A stretch of DNA of 51,661 nt. Origin: Streptacidiphilus anmyonensis. GTDB taxonomy: Bacteria; Actinomycetota; Actinomycetes; Streptomycetales; Streptomycetaceae. How positions within the stretch are numbered: position 1 is the first letter of the stretch; every line of letters starts with the position of its first letter. The position numbers and the translations under genes were made by a program. The stretch spans positions 1 to 51,661 of the forward strand of contig NZ_BBPQ01000033.1 in the NCBI RefSeq assembly GCF_000787855.1. Reading direction: 5' to 3'. Below the pieces are notes generated by a model, which saw nothing but the letters and a program-made list of their open reading frames with translations, had not been told where the DNA came from and did not search any database. Shown here in pieces: positions 42,056 through 50,805 of the stretch.

Positions 42056-42868
42056 ATGCCCAGGCGTTCAGCCCGGCTGCTCGTCGTCGCCGTCGGTGTC
42101 GGCGCGGCCGCACTGTCCACCCCGGCGTTCGCGGCCGCCCCCACCGCCGCACACGCCGCGCAGGCCACCCCCGCCCAGCTCACCCAGGCGGTCGCCGGTC
42201 ACGAGAGCCACGCCCTGCACGGGGCGCGGCGGTCCACGACCAACACCGCCGTCGAGTCCACCAACTGGTCCGGCTACGCCGCGACCGGTTCGACGGGGGC
42301 GTTCACGTCCGTGTCCGCCTCCTGGGTCCAACCCTCCGTCAGCTGCGGCTCCGCCACGACGTACTCCTCCTTCTGGGTCGGGCTCGACGGCTACAGCAAC
42401 TCGGCGCTGGAGCAGACCGGCACCGAGGCCGACTGCATCGGCGGCCGGGCCACGTACGGGGCGTGGTGGGAGGTGCTGCCCGCGTCCGAGAGCGCGTACT
42501 CCGGTGTCACGGTCGCGGGCGGTGACTCGCTCACGGCGACGGTCACCGACAACGGCAACGGCACCTTCACGATGACGCTCACCGACAGCACGGAGGGTTG
42601 GAGCAAGTCCACCACGCACGCGGGCAGCTCGGGCTACCAGGACAGCTCGGCCGAGGTCATCGCCGAGGCTCCCGAGGTCAACGGCGGCATCGCCAAGCTC
42701 GCGAACTTCGGCACCGTCGACTTCACCGGGTCCACGGCGGGCGGCCAGGCCCTCGGCAACACCTCGCCCAACGAGATCACCATGATCAACAGCGCCGGAA
42801 CCAAGGTCCGCGCCCAGCCGGGAACCATATCGGGCGGCTCCTTCGCCGACGTGTGGAAGTCCAGCTGA
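42056..42868 (+). CDS. Secreted G1-family (eqolisin) acid peptidase
   Basis: A 270-residue exported protease. Signal peptide ~1-35 (LLVVAVGVGAAALSTPAFAAA), short propeptide, then the glutamic peptidase beta-sandwich starting STNWSGYAATG. The catalytic Gln is in ALEQTGTEADC and the Glu in DSSAEVIAEAPEV, the two residues that define family G1. These enzymes cleave proteins at low pH, which suits an acid-soil actinomycete. AAGGAG precedes the ATG at 42056. Confidence 0.9.
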   Translation: MPRRSARLLVVAVGVGAAALSTPAFAAAPTAAHAAQATPAQLTQAVAGHESHALHGARRSTTNTAVESTNWSGYAATGSTGAFTSVSASWVQPSVSCGSATTYSSFWVGLDGYSNSALEQTGTEADCIGGRATYGAWWEVLPASESAYSGVTVAGGDSLTATVTDNGNGTFTMTLTDSTEGWSKSTTHAGSSGYQDSSAEVIAEAPEVNGGIAKLANFGTVDFTGSTAGGQALGNTSPNEITMINSAGTKVRAQPGTISGGSFADVWKSS

Positions 42869-42882
42869 CCTGAGGGTCCGCC

Positions 42883-44103
42883 TCAGCGGGCGCGGCGGCG
42901 CAGCCCCGTCCGCTCGCTGAGTTCGGCGAGCCGGGCCTCGACGACGGGCAGCCGCACGCTCGCGGCCGGCACCGCCCGGCACAGCGTCAGCAGGGCGGGG
43001 CCGTGCCGCAACGCCGCGTCGCGCGGCAGTCGGCCCCAGATCGCCACGGCGTTGTCGACGGCGGTGAGCAGTTCGGGCGCCTGCGGCGGGAGTTGCCGCA
43101 GGCGCAGCCGGGCCGCTTCGATCAGGCGCTCGGTCGCCCCGCCCAGGTCCTCGGTGGCGAGCGCGAGCTGCGCCTGCGCCTCCGCGACATCCGCGAGCTG
43201 CGGCGCTCTGGGGCCCTGATGGCGCAGCAGCATCCGCTCCCAGTCGGCGATCACGTAGGCGGCACGCGGGAGATCGCCCGCGTGCAGCGCCGCTGCGATG
43301 GTGGGACGCGGATCCGTCCCGTCCGGGACGGTGGGGACCGCGGGACCGGCTGGGGCGTTCCCACTCGGCACCAGCGCCCCGTGATGCGGCGCGTGCGACG
43401 TCACGGGGAGGGGGACCGCCGCGCGCACGGACGCGGGCAGGGCCGCCAACGGTGCGGCCTGGACGGGAATCGCCCCAGCGCCTTCCGCAGGGCCGGGCCC
43501 CGCCGAGGACGGGAGGGCGGCGCCTTGCGAGGGCCCGGAGGCGAGAGTCCCCGCCGCCTCGGCTCGCGCGGCCGAGGCCACCAGGTCGGTCGCCACCGGA
43601 ACCGCCGGGACTCGGGGATGCGCGGCGGGCGCGGCGGTCGAAGGTGCGGTCTCAGTCGGCAGGATCGGAACCGGTTGCGCCGCCCCGAGGGCGTCAGCGG
43701 CGCTCGGGGCGGCCAGGGGCGGGACGGCTGGCGACGGGACGGCCAGAGGCGGGACGGCCGGGGACGGGAACATGGCGGGCGGCACGGCAGCGGGCGGGGA
43801 CGGGACCGCCGGCGACGGGACGGCCAGGGGCGGGACAGCCGGGGCCGAGACAGCCGGCGACGGGACCGCCGGGGACGGGACAGCCGGGGCCGAGACAGCC
43901 GGCGACGGGACCGCCGGGGACGGGACAGCCGGGGCCGAGACAGCCGGCGACGGGACGGCCAGGGGCGGGGCGGCCGGGGACGGGAACGTGGCGGGCGGCA
44001 CGGCAGCGGCCGGCATAGGGGCAGGTCCCGGGGGCGCGGTCACCGCAGGTATCGCGCTGGTGAGCAGCAGCGCCCCCGCCGGGAGGCCCGAGTGGCCGGC
44101 CAC
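42883..44103 (-). CDS. C-terminal part of a frameshifted repeat-rich protein
   Basis: An open frame of 406 codons from GTG 44103, but the protein-like reading goes further upstream in the same frame to about 44136 (REPRPAEIHHVAGHSGLPAG). It therefore looks like the continuation of the gene that starts at 44710. The middle is a long VPSPA/VSAPA repeat. The last ~130 residues are helical and TPR-like (ADWERMLLRHQGPRAPQLADVAEAQAQLALA, ERLIEAARLRLRQLP, AVDNAVAIWGRLP). I do not recognise the family. Confidence 0.6.
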   Translation of the reverse strand: MAGHSGLPAGALLLTSAIPAVTAPPGPAPMPAAAVPPATFPSPAAPPLAVPSPAVSAPAVPSPAVPSPAVSAPAVPSPAVPSPAVSAPAVPPLAVPSPAVPSPPAAVPPAMFPSPAVPPLAVPSPAVPPLAAPSAADALGAAQPVPILPTETAPSTAAPAAHPRVPAVPVATDLVASAARAEAAGTLASGPSQGAALPSSAGPGPAEGAGAIPVQAAPLAALPASVRAAVPLPVTSHAPHHGALVPSGNAPAGPAVPTVPDGTDPRPTIAAALHAGDLPRAAYVIADWERMLLRHQGPRAPQLADVAEAQAQLALATEDLGGATERLIEAARLRLRQLPPQAPELLTAVDNAVAIWGRLPRDAALRHGPALLTLCRAVPAASVRLPVVEARLAELSERTGLRRRAR

Positions 44104-44710
44104 GTGGTGGATCTCGGCGGGGCGGGGTTCCCGGTTCGGCGCGGCGGAGCTGGTCGACGAGCGCGCGGGTGTACGGCGGGGCGTAGCCGTCGCCGACGGT
44201 GCCGGGCGGGCTGACCTGGCCGAACAGCGGCAGACCCGCCGTCAGGGCCTCGGGCCCGTACTGCTGGAGGACGCCCCAGGCGTCCGGGTCGGCGACCAGG
44301 TCGGCCAGGACCGTGGTCGTGCCGGCAGGCCGCTGCCGCAACTGGTCGGCGAGCCAGGCCCACGGCAGCGCGGTGTAGCGGGTGTTGTCGCGGGCCGTCT
44401 GGGCGAGCGCGAGGTGGAGCTCCTTGCGGCGCCGGTCCGCCGTCAGCTGGCCGACGAGCGCGACGAGGACGGGGCCGGGGGTGCGCGCCGCGGTCTGCAG
44501 GTGCGCGAGCAGCAGCTGCGGATCGGCCGGATCGGCCAACTGCAGCACGCTGGCGGGTATCGGGCTGCCGAGCAGCGCCTCCGGCGGCAACGTCGCGAGC
44601 AGGCCGAGCGCGGCCTCAGGACGGACGGGCTGGCGGCGCTTGCCGCCCGGCGCGCCACCGATCAGCAGCACCAGTCCGCGCGCTGCCCCGCCCCCGTGGT
44701 TGATCTCCAT
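43694..44710 (-). CDS. N-terminal part of a frameshifted repeat-rich protein
   Basis: Starts ATG at 44710. About 195 residues look real (LVLLIGGAPGGKRRQP, LLLAHLQTAARTPGPVLVALVG, RDNTRYTALPWAWLADQLR, VGDGYAPPYTRALVDQLRRAE). After ~44137 this frame turns into Arg/Pro/Gly-rich sequence, while the +1 frame becomes protein-like. One extra base near 44125-44140, in GGGAACCCCGCCCC, would explain both. It could be a real pseudogene, a sequencing error or, less likely, a programmed shift. Function unknown. Confidence 0.58.
   Translation of the reverse strand: MEINHGGGAARGLVLLIGGAPGGKRRQPVRPEAALGLLATLPPEALLGSPIPASVLQLADPADPQLLLAHLQTAARTPGPVLVALVGQLTADRRRKELHLALAQTARDNTRYTALPWAWLADQLRQRPAGTTTVLADLVADPDAWGVLQQYGPEALTAGLPLFGQVSPPGTVGDGYAPPYTRALVDQLRRAEPGTPPRRDPPRGRPLGPPGGGAAAHQRDTCGDRAPGTCPYAGRCRAARHVPVPGRPAPGRPVAGCLGPGCPVPGGPVAGCLGPGCPVPGGPVAGCLGPGCPAPGRPVAGGPVPARCRAARHVPVPGRPASGRPVASRPAPGRPERR
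43831..43965. repeat. 45-bp tandem repeat, three copies
   Basis: A 45-bp unit starts at 43831, 43876 and 43921, nearly identical each time. It codes on the minus strand for 15-residue blocks made of VPSPA and VSAPA. Similar shorter copies extend over ~43690-44000. It is prone to copy-number change. Confidence 0.8.
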
Positions 44711-44842
44711 CCCCGCACCGTACCCGGCCGAGGCCCGCCGACGCGCGGACGCCCGACGCGCCTGCGCCGCGCGCGCGGTCGTGTCCTGGCACGTCAGGGC
44801 AGGTCAGAGCCGGTCAGGGACGACGGCTGGCGGCGCCCGCGG

Positions 44843-45403
44843 CTACGGACGCACCGCGTAGCGGAGGTGGAACACGCCGCCATGGAACGGCCGCTCGGCC
44901 AGGAGCTCCAAGCGCAGGCGCACGCCTCTCGGCAGGGCGGGCTTGCCGCCGCCGACCGAGACCGGGTGCAGGAAGAGCTGGACCTCGTCGACCAGTCCGG
45001 CGGCCAGCGCCCGGCCCGCGAGTTCGGCGCCGCCGATGGTGAGGTCGTGGGGCGACTCCTCTTTCATTCGGCGGACCGCGGCGGGGTCGAAGTCGCGCTC
45101 GATGCGCGTGCGGGCGGTGGCGACCGTCCCGAGAGTCCGCGAGTAGACGACCTTCTCGGCAGCACGCCAGAGCTCCGCGAACTCCCGCGCCACCGCGGGG
45201 TCGTCCGCGCCGAGGCCCGCCGTCTCCCAGGAGGCCATCGTCTCGTACATGCGCCGACCGTAGAGGTAGGTGCCGATCGGGCGCTCGAGGTCGTTGACCG
45301 CCGCGTGCACCTCCTCGTCGGGCGCGGCCCAGCCGAACTCGCCCTTCTCGTCCTCGACGTAACCGTCGAGCGATGCGATCGCCGAGTAGATCAGCCTGGC
45401 CAT
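44843..45403 (-). CDS. Dihydrofolate-reductase-like (RibD C-terminal) protein
   Basis: A 186-residue reductase-fold protein: RLIYSAIASLDGYVEDEKGE at the start, LYGRRMYETMASWE, VVYSRTLGTV, DLTIGGAELAGRAL, VDEVQLFLHPV. These fit the YwjB/RibD C-terminal group that binds NADPH. The classical folate-binding residues of DHFR are not evident, so folate reduction should not be assumed. GGAGG is 6 nt before the ATG at 45403. Confidence 0.87.
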   Translation of the reverse strand: MARLIYSAIASLDGYVEDEKGEFGWAAPDEEVHAAVNDLERPIGTYLYGRRMYETMASWETAGLGADDPAVAREFAELWRAAEKVVYSRTLGTVATARTRIERDFDPAAVRRMKEESPHDLTIGGAELAGRALAAGLVDEVQLFLHPVSVGGGKPALPRGVRLRLELLAERPFHGGVFHLRYAVRP

Positions 45404-45613
45404 GATCGACCTCCACCTCCGTGAGCACGCCTCGCCCCATGCTCCACCCCGGCCGGCGGTCAGCGGTGCGCCGCAGCGCCGACGGGTGGTTCGTGTCGGA
45501 CCGGAAAACACCGTTGTCACACCCGCCTGGCAGGCTGGATCCCGACGGGACGTGGACGGACCAGCCACGGACCAGCCAGGAACCAGTGGCGGACCAGCGA
45601 CGGGAGCGGGCGG

Positions 45614-46531
45614 ATGAGCGACGCGGCTGGGGCCGGGTGGCGGGCGGCCGGGCTGCTGTGGCGCGGTGGCGAGCCGGAGCTGGAGTGGTGGGCGCCGGGC
45701 GCGGAGCCGTGGCGGGCGGGTGCGCTGCCGCTCGGTGCGGAGCCCGCGTTCGCGGTCGGTGCGGACCGGCGCTGCGTGGGGCTGTGGCGGGCCGGACGCC
45801 GGATCGCCTGCGGGGCCGCGCGGGCTCTGGAGCCCGGCTCGCGCAGCTCGCAGTGCGGCGAGTGCGCGCGGCTCGACCGGCGGAACTCCGTCGCCGCCGA
45901 CACGCTGCTGGACGACCCGCGCCCGTACGCGGTCTACCTGGCGCATCACGGATCGGCCGGGGTGAAGGTGGGCATCACCGCGGCGGAGCGCGGTCTGGCG
46001 CGGCTGCTCGAACAGGGTGCGCTGGCGTCGGTGTTCCTCTCGCAGGGCACGCTGCCGTCCGCCCGGCGCGTCGAGCACCTGCTCGGGGTCGTGCTCGGGC
46101 TGCCGGACCGGGTCTCCACGGTCCGCAAGCGCGTCGCCCGCGCGGCCCCCGGCACCCCCGCCGAACGCGCGGCGACGCTGCTCGCCCAGGCGGCCCGCAC
46201 GCGCGAACTGGACTGGCCCGAGGGCCAGACGCGCCGTCCCGGCACGGACGTCGTCGACCACTGCGCGCGCTACGGTCTGCCGGAGGCGGGCCTGTATCCG
46301 GACGCCGCGGTCGAGCCTCTGCGCCCAGGCGACGTCGTCACGGGCCGGGTCGTCTGCCGGATCGCCTCCGACCTGTACCTGACCGTCCCGGCGGCGGGCC
46401 TCGTCCTCCTCGACACCCGCCTGCTGGCAGGCTGGGCGGTCTCCCGCGCGGACCCGGACGCGCCGTTCACCGCACGGCTCGCGCCCGTCCCGCGCATGAC
46501 GGAACCCCAGGAGCAGCCGGGGCTGTTCTGA
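45614..46531 (+). CDS. DUF2797 family protein
   Basis: A 305-residue protein of DUF2797. SSQCGECARLDRR gives a CxxC pair that may bind zinc with RRCVGL/RIACGA cysteines. YAVYLAHHGSAGVKVGIT and ARLLEQGALAS resemble the GIY-YIG fold core (a Tyr strand, KVGIT, then Arg), suggesting a nucleic-acid-related role; this is a structural guess. The C-terminal ~80 residues form a beta-domain. ATG at 45614 with GGGAG upstream. Confidence 0.82.
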   Translation: MSDAAGAGWRAAGLLWRGGEPELEWWAPGAEPWRAGALPLGAEPAFAVGADRRCVGLWRAGRRIACGAARALEPGSRSSQCGECARLDRRNSVAADTLLDDPRPYAVYLAHHGSAGVKVGITAAERGLARLLEQGALASVFLSQGTLPSARRVEHLLGVVLGLPDRVSTVRKRVARAAPGTPAERAATLLAQAARTRELDWPEGQTRRPGTDVVDHCARYGLPEAGLYPDAAVEPLRPGDVVTGRVVCRIASDLYLTVPAAGLVLLDTRLLAGWAVSRADPDAPFTARLAPVPRMTEPQEQPGLF

Positions 46532-46807
46532 CGTGTCGGCAGGGTCGGACCTGCCGCCCGGTCCCGTCGCCGGGGACCGCTCCCGGCCATCGCGGAGCCA
46601 CCGCGAGCGCGCGACCGTCGGCCCCGGCGAGGGGCGAGCACGAGGAGGCCCGCACGGCGGTCGCCGCCTGCTCACGACGCCCGGCCGCGTCCGCCGGCTG
46701 GAGCACGAGGACGCTTTCAGGCGGGCCCGCGTGCCCCGATGGTCGTCGACGCCGGCGCCGCGAGGGGCCTCGTCCAGGAGGCAGTGCCTCGTCAGCTCGG
46801 GACCGCG

Positions 46808-47980
46808 TCAGAGCGCCGTGGCCATCCTCCGGACCGCCTCGGTGATCAGCTCTGGGCTCGTGGCCAGGTTGAAGCGGGCGTGGCCGGCGCCGCCCGTGCC
46901 GAACGGGAGGCCGCCGGTCAGCGCCACCCGGCCGCGGTCAAGGAGGACCGCCGCCGGGTCGGCCCCCAGGCCGGCGTCGCGGAAGTCGAGCCAGGCGAGG
47001 TAGGTGCCCGCGCCCGGTCGGTAGCGGACGGAGGGCAGGTGTTCCGCGACCAGGCCGTCGAACAGGGCGCGGTTCTCCGCCAGCGCGACCAGCAGGCCGT
47101 CGAGCCAGGCGGCGCCGTGCCGGAGCGCGGCGGTGTGTGCGATCACGCCGAAGTGGCTGACGCCGTCGGCCACTTCCGATGGGACGCGGGCGAGGTCCGC
47201 GGCCGCGGCCTCGCCGGCGAGGGCGAGCGCCGCCGGGAGGCCGGCGAGGTTCCACGCCTTGGACGCGGACATGAGCGAGAAGCCGCTCTCCGCTCCGCGC
47301 ACGCTCAGGTAGGGCACGAACTCCGCGCCACCGGACACGAGCGGCGCATGTATCTCGTCCACCACGACGCGGACCCCGAACGCCTCGGCCAGGCTCGCGA
47401 CAGCCTCCAGTTCGTCGCGACGGTGGACCGTCCCGGTCGGGTTGTGCGGGTTGCACAGCAGGTAGGCGGCCCGGCCGCCGTCGGCGGTCGCGCGGCGGAA
47501 CGCCTCCTTCAGCTCGGCGAGGTCGATCCGTCCGTCCGCGCCGAGCGGGGCCTCGACCACGGCGCGGCCGCTGCTCCTGACGAAGTGGTAGAACGGCGGA
47601 TACACCGGGCAGTTGACGACGACCTGGTCGCCCGGGTCGGTGACGAGCCGCAGCATCTCGACGGCGCCGCGCATCACGTCCGGCACCCTCACGGCGCGCT
47701 CGGCCGTGACCCCCTCCCAGCCCCAGCGGGCGCGGGCGAAGCCCGCGAGCGCCTCGACGTAGCCGGCGCCCGCCGGATAGCCGGTGTCGCCGAGGGCGAC
47801 GGCCTGCGCGAGGGCCTGCGCGACCGGCGGGGCGAGGGCGCAGTCCATCTCGGCGACCCAGACCGGCAGCACGTCGGAGGGATGCGTCCGCCACTTCTTG
47901 CTGGTGCGGCGGCGCAGCAGCTCCAGTCGCTCCCAACGGAAACCCTCGGACCGCGACCGGTCCGGCGACACCTCGTCCAT
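46808..47980 (-). CDS. MalY/PatB-type PLP aminotransferase (putative C-S lyase)
   Basis: A 390-residue fold-type I PLP enzyme. The PLP lysine is in [15 protein letters not shown]; other motifs are [12 protein letters not shown] (substrate region), [21 protein letters not shown] and a C-terminal Arg in HARFNLATS. The MDC/EIHAPL combination is typical of MalY/PatB cystathionine beta-lyases, which break C-S bonds in cystathionine or cysteine conjugates. ATG 47980 is chosen by family length; the ribosome site is weak. Confidence 0.88.
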   Translation of the reverse strand: MDEVSPDRSRSEGFRWERLELLRRRTSKKWRTHPSDVLPVWVAEMDCALAPPVAQALAQAVALGDTGYPAGAGYVEALAGFARARWGWEGVTAERAVRVPDVMRGAVEMLRLVTDPGDQVVVNCPVYPPFYHFVRSSGRAVVEAPLGADGRIDLAELKEAFRRATADGGRAAYLLCNPHNPTGTVHRRDELEAVASLAEAFGVRVVVDEIHAPLVSGGAEFVPYLSVRGAESGFSLMSASKAWNLAGLPAALALAGEAAAADLARVPSEVADGVSHFGVIAHTAALRHGAAWLDGLLVALAENRALFDGLVAEHLPSVRYRPGAGTYLAWLDFRDAGLGADPAAVLLDRGRVALTGGLPFGTGGAGHARFNLATSPELITEAVRRMATAL

Positions 47981-48099
47981 GAGCACCACGCCCACCAAGG
48001 TAAGGCACGAACCCGCTTGCCGCACCCTACTTGCCGTACCCCGCTTGCGCGGCCTGCCCGCGCGGCCTGACGGTGCGCCCGCTCAGGCGAGCCGGGCGC

Positions 48100-48549
48100 T
48101 CAGCCGAGCCAGGCCCCGTCCTTCATCACATCGCGGCCGCGCAGCTCGTCGGCCTCGCGCCAGGCCTGGATCCGGCGCGGCGTGACGCGGTACCAGGCGT
48201 ACTCCTCGGACTCCCGGCGCGGATCCCAGTCGGTGTGGGCCGCGTAGGCGTCCGCGACCGCGTCGACCTCGCCGGCGGGGACGAGCTCGGCGACGCCGTC
48301 CACCACCACGACGTCCCTGGTGGGCCCGAACGCCAGCCGGACCCTGCCGTTCTCGGCCATGTTCCGCGCCGTCACCGAGCGCGGCAGGGTGCTGATGACG
48401 AAGGTCTTGCCGTCCCAGTCGAACGAGAGCGGCACCAGGGCGGGGCCGCCCGCGCCCGCCGTGGCGACCCAGGCGTCCATGTCGGCGTCGAACCGGGCAC
48501 GCGTGTCCGCGATCCGCTGCTCCAGCGGGCGGGGCGAGGAAATGGTCAC
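48100..48549 (-). CDS. Pyridoxamine-5'-phosphate-oxidase-like flavin/F420-binding protein
   Basis: A 149-residue split-barrel protein (MDAWVATAGAGGPALVPLSFDWDGKTFVIST, ARNMAENGRVRLAFGPTRDVVVVDGVAEL, then AWYRVTPRRIQAWRE). This is the PPOX-like fold, which binds FMN or F420. In actinomycetes both are common and the cofactor cannot be told by eye. GTG 48549 is favoured by GGAG 8 nt upstream; longer reading is Arg/Ser-rich and unlikely. Confidence 0.84.
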   Translation of the reverse strand: MTISSPRPLEQRIADTRARFDADMDAWVATAGAGGPALVPLSFDWDGKTFVISTLPRSVTARNMAENGRVRLAFGPTRDVVVVDGVAELVPAGEVDAVADAYAAHTDWDPRRESEEYAWYRVTPRRIQAWREADELRGRDVMKDGAWLG

Positions 48550-48610
48550 GGGCTGACTCCGTTCACTGCGCCTCCCGGGTCCGGGAGCGTCCTGCCGAAC
48601 ACCCGTCAAT

Positions 48611-49534
48611 CTAGTCGTCGGCACCGACATCCGACGGCTGGTGCGCCGGCGCCTGCCCCTGGGACTGGGGCACCTCGAGCGCGTCGAGGAACTCCAGGAG
48701 CAGCCGGTTGAACTCCTCCGGTCGCTCCAGCGGCGGAACATGGCCGGTCGCGGGCATCTCGACGCGCAGCGCGCCGGGGATGTCCGCCGCGAGCTGCTCC
48801 GAGACGGCCACGACCTCCGGGACGTCCTCGGCCCCGTAGACGACGAACGTCGGGGCGGCCACCTCCGCCAGCCGCTTGGCCGCGCCCGGTTCCAGGTCCT
48901 GCGGGCTCCCGGCGCGGGCCGCGCCCGCCCAGGCGCGCTCCGCGGTGCGGCGGTACATCCCCACGGCGTGCGCCCAGACGTCCGGCTCGATGTCCTGCCT
49001 GGTCCGGGCCGGTCCGGCGAGCAGCAGCTCGACCATGGAGTCCACGTAGAGGGCGAGATCGGCGGGGTCGACGGGCCCGCCGTGGCCCTCGTCGTAGGCG
49101 CGCAGCCGCTCGACTCCGACGCGCTCGTGGACGCGCTCCCGGTACAGGCGCGTGAAGCTCTCCGGCCAGGCGTGGCCCGACAGGCCCGAGCCCACCAGCA
49201 CCAGACCGGCGACGCGCTCGGGCGCGGTCAGCGCCGCGTCGAGCGACAGCTTGCCGCCGTCCGAACTGCCCACCAGCACGGCGTGATCGACGCCCAGCCG
49301 GTCGAGCAGCGCGAGCAGCTGCTCGTGCCGGGCGTGATCGGCCACGACGTCGCCGGAGTCGCCGCAGGCGAGCCAGTCGTAGCTGATCACCCGGAACCGG
49401 TCGCGCAGCACCGGGATCTGACGCCCCCACATGCGCCGGTCGGTGGTTCCCCCGTGGATCAGGACGACGGCCGGCCCGTCGAACCCGTCGTCGTCGTAGG
49501 CGATCTGTGCACCGTCGATCTCGACCTTCTCCAT
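48611..49534 (-). CDS. Alpha/beta-hydrolase
   Basis: A 307-residue alpha/beta-hydrolase. Oxyanion loop HGGTTD after VVLIHGG; nucleophile elbow GSSDG (GxSxG with the middle Ser) in VLVGSSDGGKLSL; acid in VYGAEDVPEVV; His in TGHVPPLERPEEF. All parts of the triad are present. Substrate unknown; esters, lactones or C-C-bond substrates are possible. It ends in a disordered QSQGQAPAHQPSDVGADD tail and precedes the PPOX-like gene on the same strand. Confidence 0.88.
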   Translation of the reverse strand: MEKVEIDGAQIAYDDDGFDGPAVVLIHGGTTDRRMWGRQIPVLRDRFRVISYDWLACGDSGDVVADHARHEQLLALLDRLGVDHAVLVGSSDGGKLSLDAALTAPERVAGLVLVGSGLSGHAWPESFTRLYRERVHERVGVERLRAYDEGHGGPVDPADLALYVDSMVELLLAGPARTRQDIEPDVWAHAVGMYRRTAERAWAGAARAGSPQDLEPGAAKRLAEVAAPTFVVYGAEDVPEVVAVSEQLAADIPGALRVEMPATGHVPPLERPEEFNRLLLEFLDALEVPQSQGQAPAHQPSDVGADD

Positions 49535-49701
49535 CCCGACATCGTAGGCAGAACCGCCGCCGAACCCCCGGTGCCTCGGCGGCGAAAAACCCGAAGGCGG
49601 ATGGTGTGATCGTCGGATACGGTTTCACCTCGTCACCTCCCGGTGCGAAGACCAGCGGCTACTTCTTCGAACCAAGTCCGCCGCAGGTCGTCACTGATCT
49701 C

Positions 49702-49878
49702 GGGAGGACATGCGCCGGGGCGCCCGGTGCGCAGGCAACGGATCCTTCATCCGGAACTGTGGGTTGCGGGTTCGAGTCCCGCCGTCGGCTCAGGTCGGCG
49801 TAGCTCAATCGGACAGAGCAACAGTCAGCAAGCCCGTCGCCGACCCCTGATCTCGGGCGCCCCGCCGCATCTCCTCCC
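49702..49878 (+). ncRNA. Bacterial Y RNA (Yrl) with circularly permuted tRNA-like domain
   Basis: Outer helix: 49702-49725 pairs with 49855-49878, 22 of 24 positions, the two exceptions being C-C oppositions; such a long interrupted helix is what Ro60 proteins bind. Inside lies a tRNA fold in permuted order: ACTGT (49756-49760), variable loop GGGTT, T arm GCGGG-TTCGAGT-CCCGC (49766-49782), acceptor strand CGTCGGC (49783-49789), loop TCAG, acceptor strand GTCGGCG (49794-49800; 7 pairs with two G-U), TA, D arm GCTC-AATCGGACA-GAGC (49803-49819), A, ACAGT (49821-49825), which pairs with ACTGT. The Ro60 gene follows 27 bp later. From published work, bacterial Y RNAs lie next to Ro60 genes and mimic tRNA. 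Exact ends are estimates from pairing. Confidence 0.85.
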
Positions 49879-49905
49879 CCTGACGCCCTCAGGGGGTTCC
49901 TCTCC

Positions 49906-50805
49906 ATGTCCCGCTTCAACACCAGGGCCGCGCGCACGGCCGCCACCTCCCCCGTCACCACCACCGGCCGCCGGGCCGTCACCTCCGAAGGCGGCGCGGG
50001 TTTCCTGCGCGACGCGAAGAGCGAGCTCTTCCTGCTCGCCGTCGCGAACACCGTCGGTCAGAACACCTTCTACGAGCGCGGCGGCGACCGCGACGACCGG
50101 TACACCGGGCTCGTGCGGCAGCTCGCCGTCGCCGACCCCGAGTGGACCGCCGGCCTGCTCGGCTGGCTGCGGCGCGACGGGAACATGCGTACCGCCTCCC
50201 TCGTCGGCGCGGCCGAGTTCACCAAGGCGCGCCTGGACGCGAACCTCGACGGGCTCTCCCGTCAGGTCGTCGACGCCGTCCTCCAGCGGCCCGACGAGCC
50301 CGGCGAGCTGCTCGGCTACTGGACCTCCCGCTACGGCCGCAGCCTGCCCAAGCCGGTCAAGCGCGGCGTCGCCGACGCCGTGCGGCGGCTCTACAGCGGC
50401 AAGGCGCTGCTCAAGTACGACACCGCGTCCAAGGGTTACCGGTTCGGCGACGTGCTCAACCTGGTGCACGCCTCCCCCGCGGCCGACAAGCCGTGGCAGG
50501 GCGAACTGTTCCGCTACGCGCTCGACCGCCGGCACCACCCGGACGAGGCCGCGCCCCCGGCGTCCGACCGGACGCTGAGCGCGCACCGCGCGCTGATGGC
50601 CGTGCCGGTGGAGCAGCGCCGCGCGGTCGTCACGGCCGCGGACGGCGCGGCGCGGCTGGCCGAGGCGGGCGTCACCTGGGGGGATGCTCGCGGGCTGGCT
50701 CCAGGGCCCGCTGGACGCGGCGGCCTGGGAGGCCGTCATCCCGTCCATGGGCTTCATGGCGCTGCTGCGGAACCTGCGGAACTTCGACGAGGCGGGAGTC
50801 GGTGA
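49906..50805 (+). CDS. rsr: Ro60/Rsr TROVE-domain protein, N-terminal part (frameshifted)
   Basis: ATG at 49906 opens a frame that reads as a bacterial Ro60 protein for ~260 residues: SELFLLAVANTVGQNTFYERG, YTGLVRQLAVADPEWTAGLLGW, NMRTASLVGAAEF, GRSLPKPVKRGVADAV, LKYDTASKGYRFGDVLNLVH. This is the HEAT-like ring of the TROVE domain, which binds Y RNA outside and misfolded RNA ends in its hole. After GVTWG (50678-50683, six G) the frame turns into nonsense to 50805. With five G the sequence would run straight into the next frame, giving a ~526-residue protein. The Y RNA lies just upstream. Confidence 0.85.
   Translation: MSRFNTRAARTAATSPVTTTGRRAVTSEGGAGFLRDAKSELFLLAVANTVGQNTFYERGGDRDDRYTGLVRQLAVADPEWTAGLLGWLRRDGNMRTASLVGAAEFTKARLDANLDGLSRQVVDAVLQRPDEPGELLGYWTSRYGRSLPKPVKRGVADAVRRLYSGKALLKYDTASKGYRFGDVLNLVHASPAADKPWQGELFRYALDRRHHPDEAAPPASDRTLSAHRALMAVPVEQRRAVVTAADGAARLAEAGVTWGDARGLAPGPAGRGGLGGRHPVHGLHGAAAEPAELRRGGSR

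Noticed and set aside
43831-43965. A CRISPR array
   Set aside because: The 45-bp units are contiguous with no unique spacers, and they encode a repeated peptide.
49507-49803. A protein gene across the Y RNA region (frame ending in a GFESRRRLRSA-like tail)
   Set aside because: Such peptides are the usual by-product of translating tRNA-like T arms, and there is no ribosome site.
49761-49825. A conventional tRNA gene
   Set aside because: The T arm and 3' acceptor strand come before the 5' acceptor strand and D arm, there is no anticodon loop, and a long outer helix encloses the region; the Y RNA reading explains all parts.
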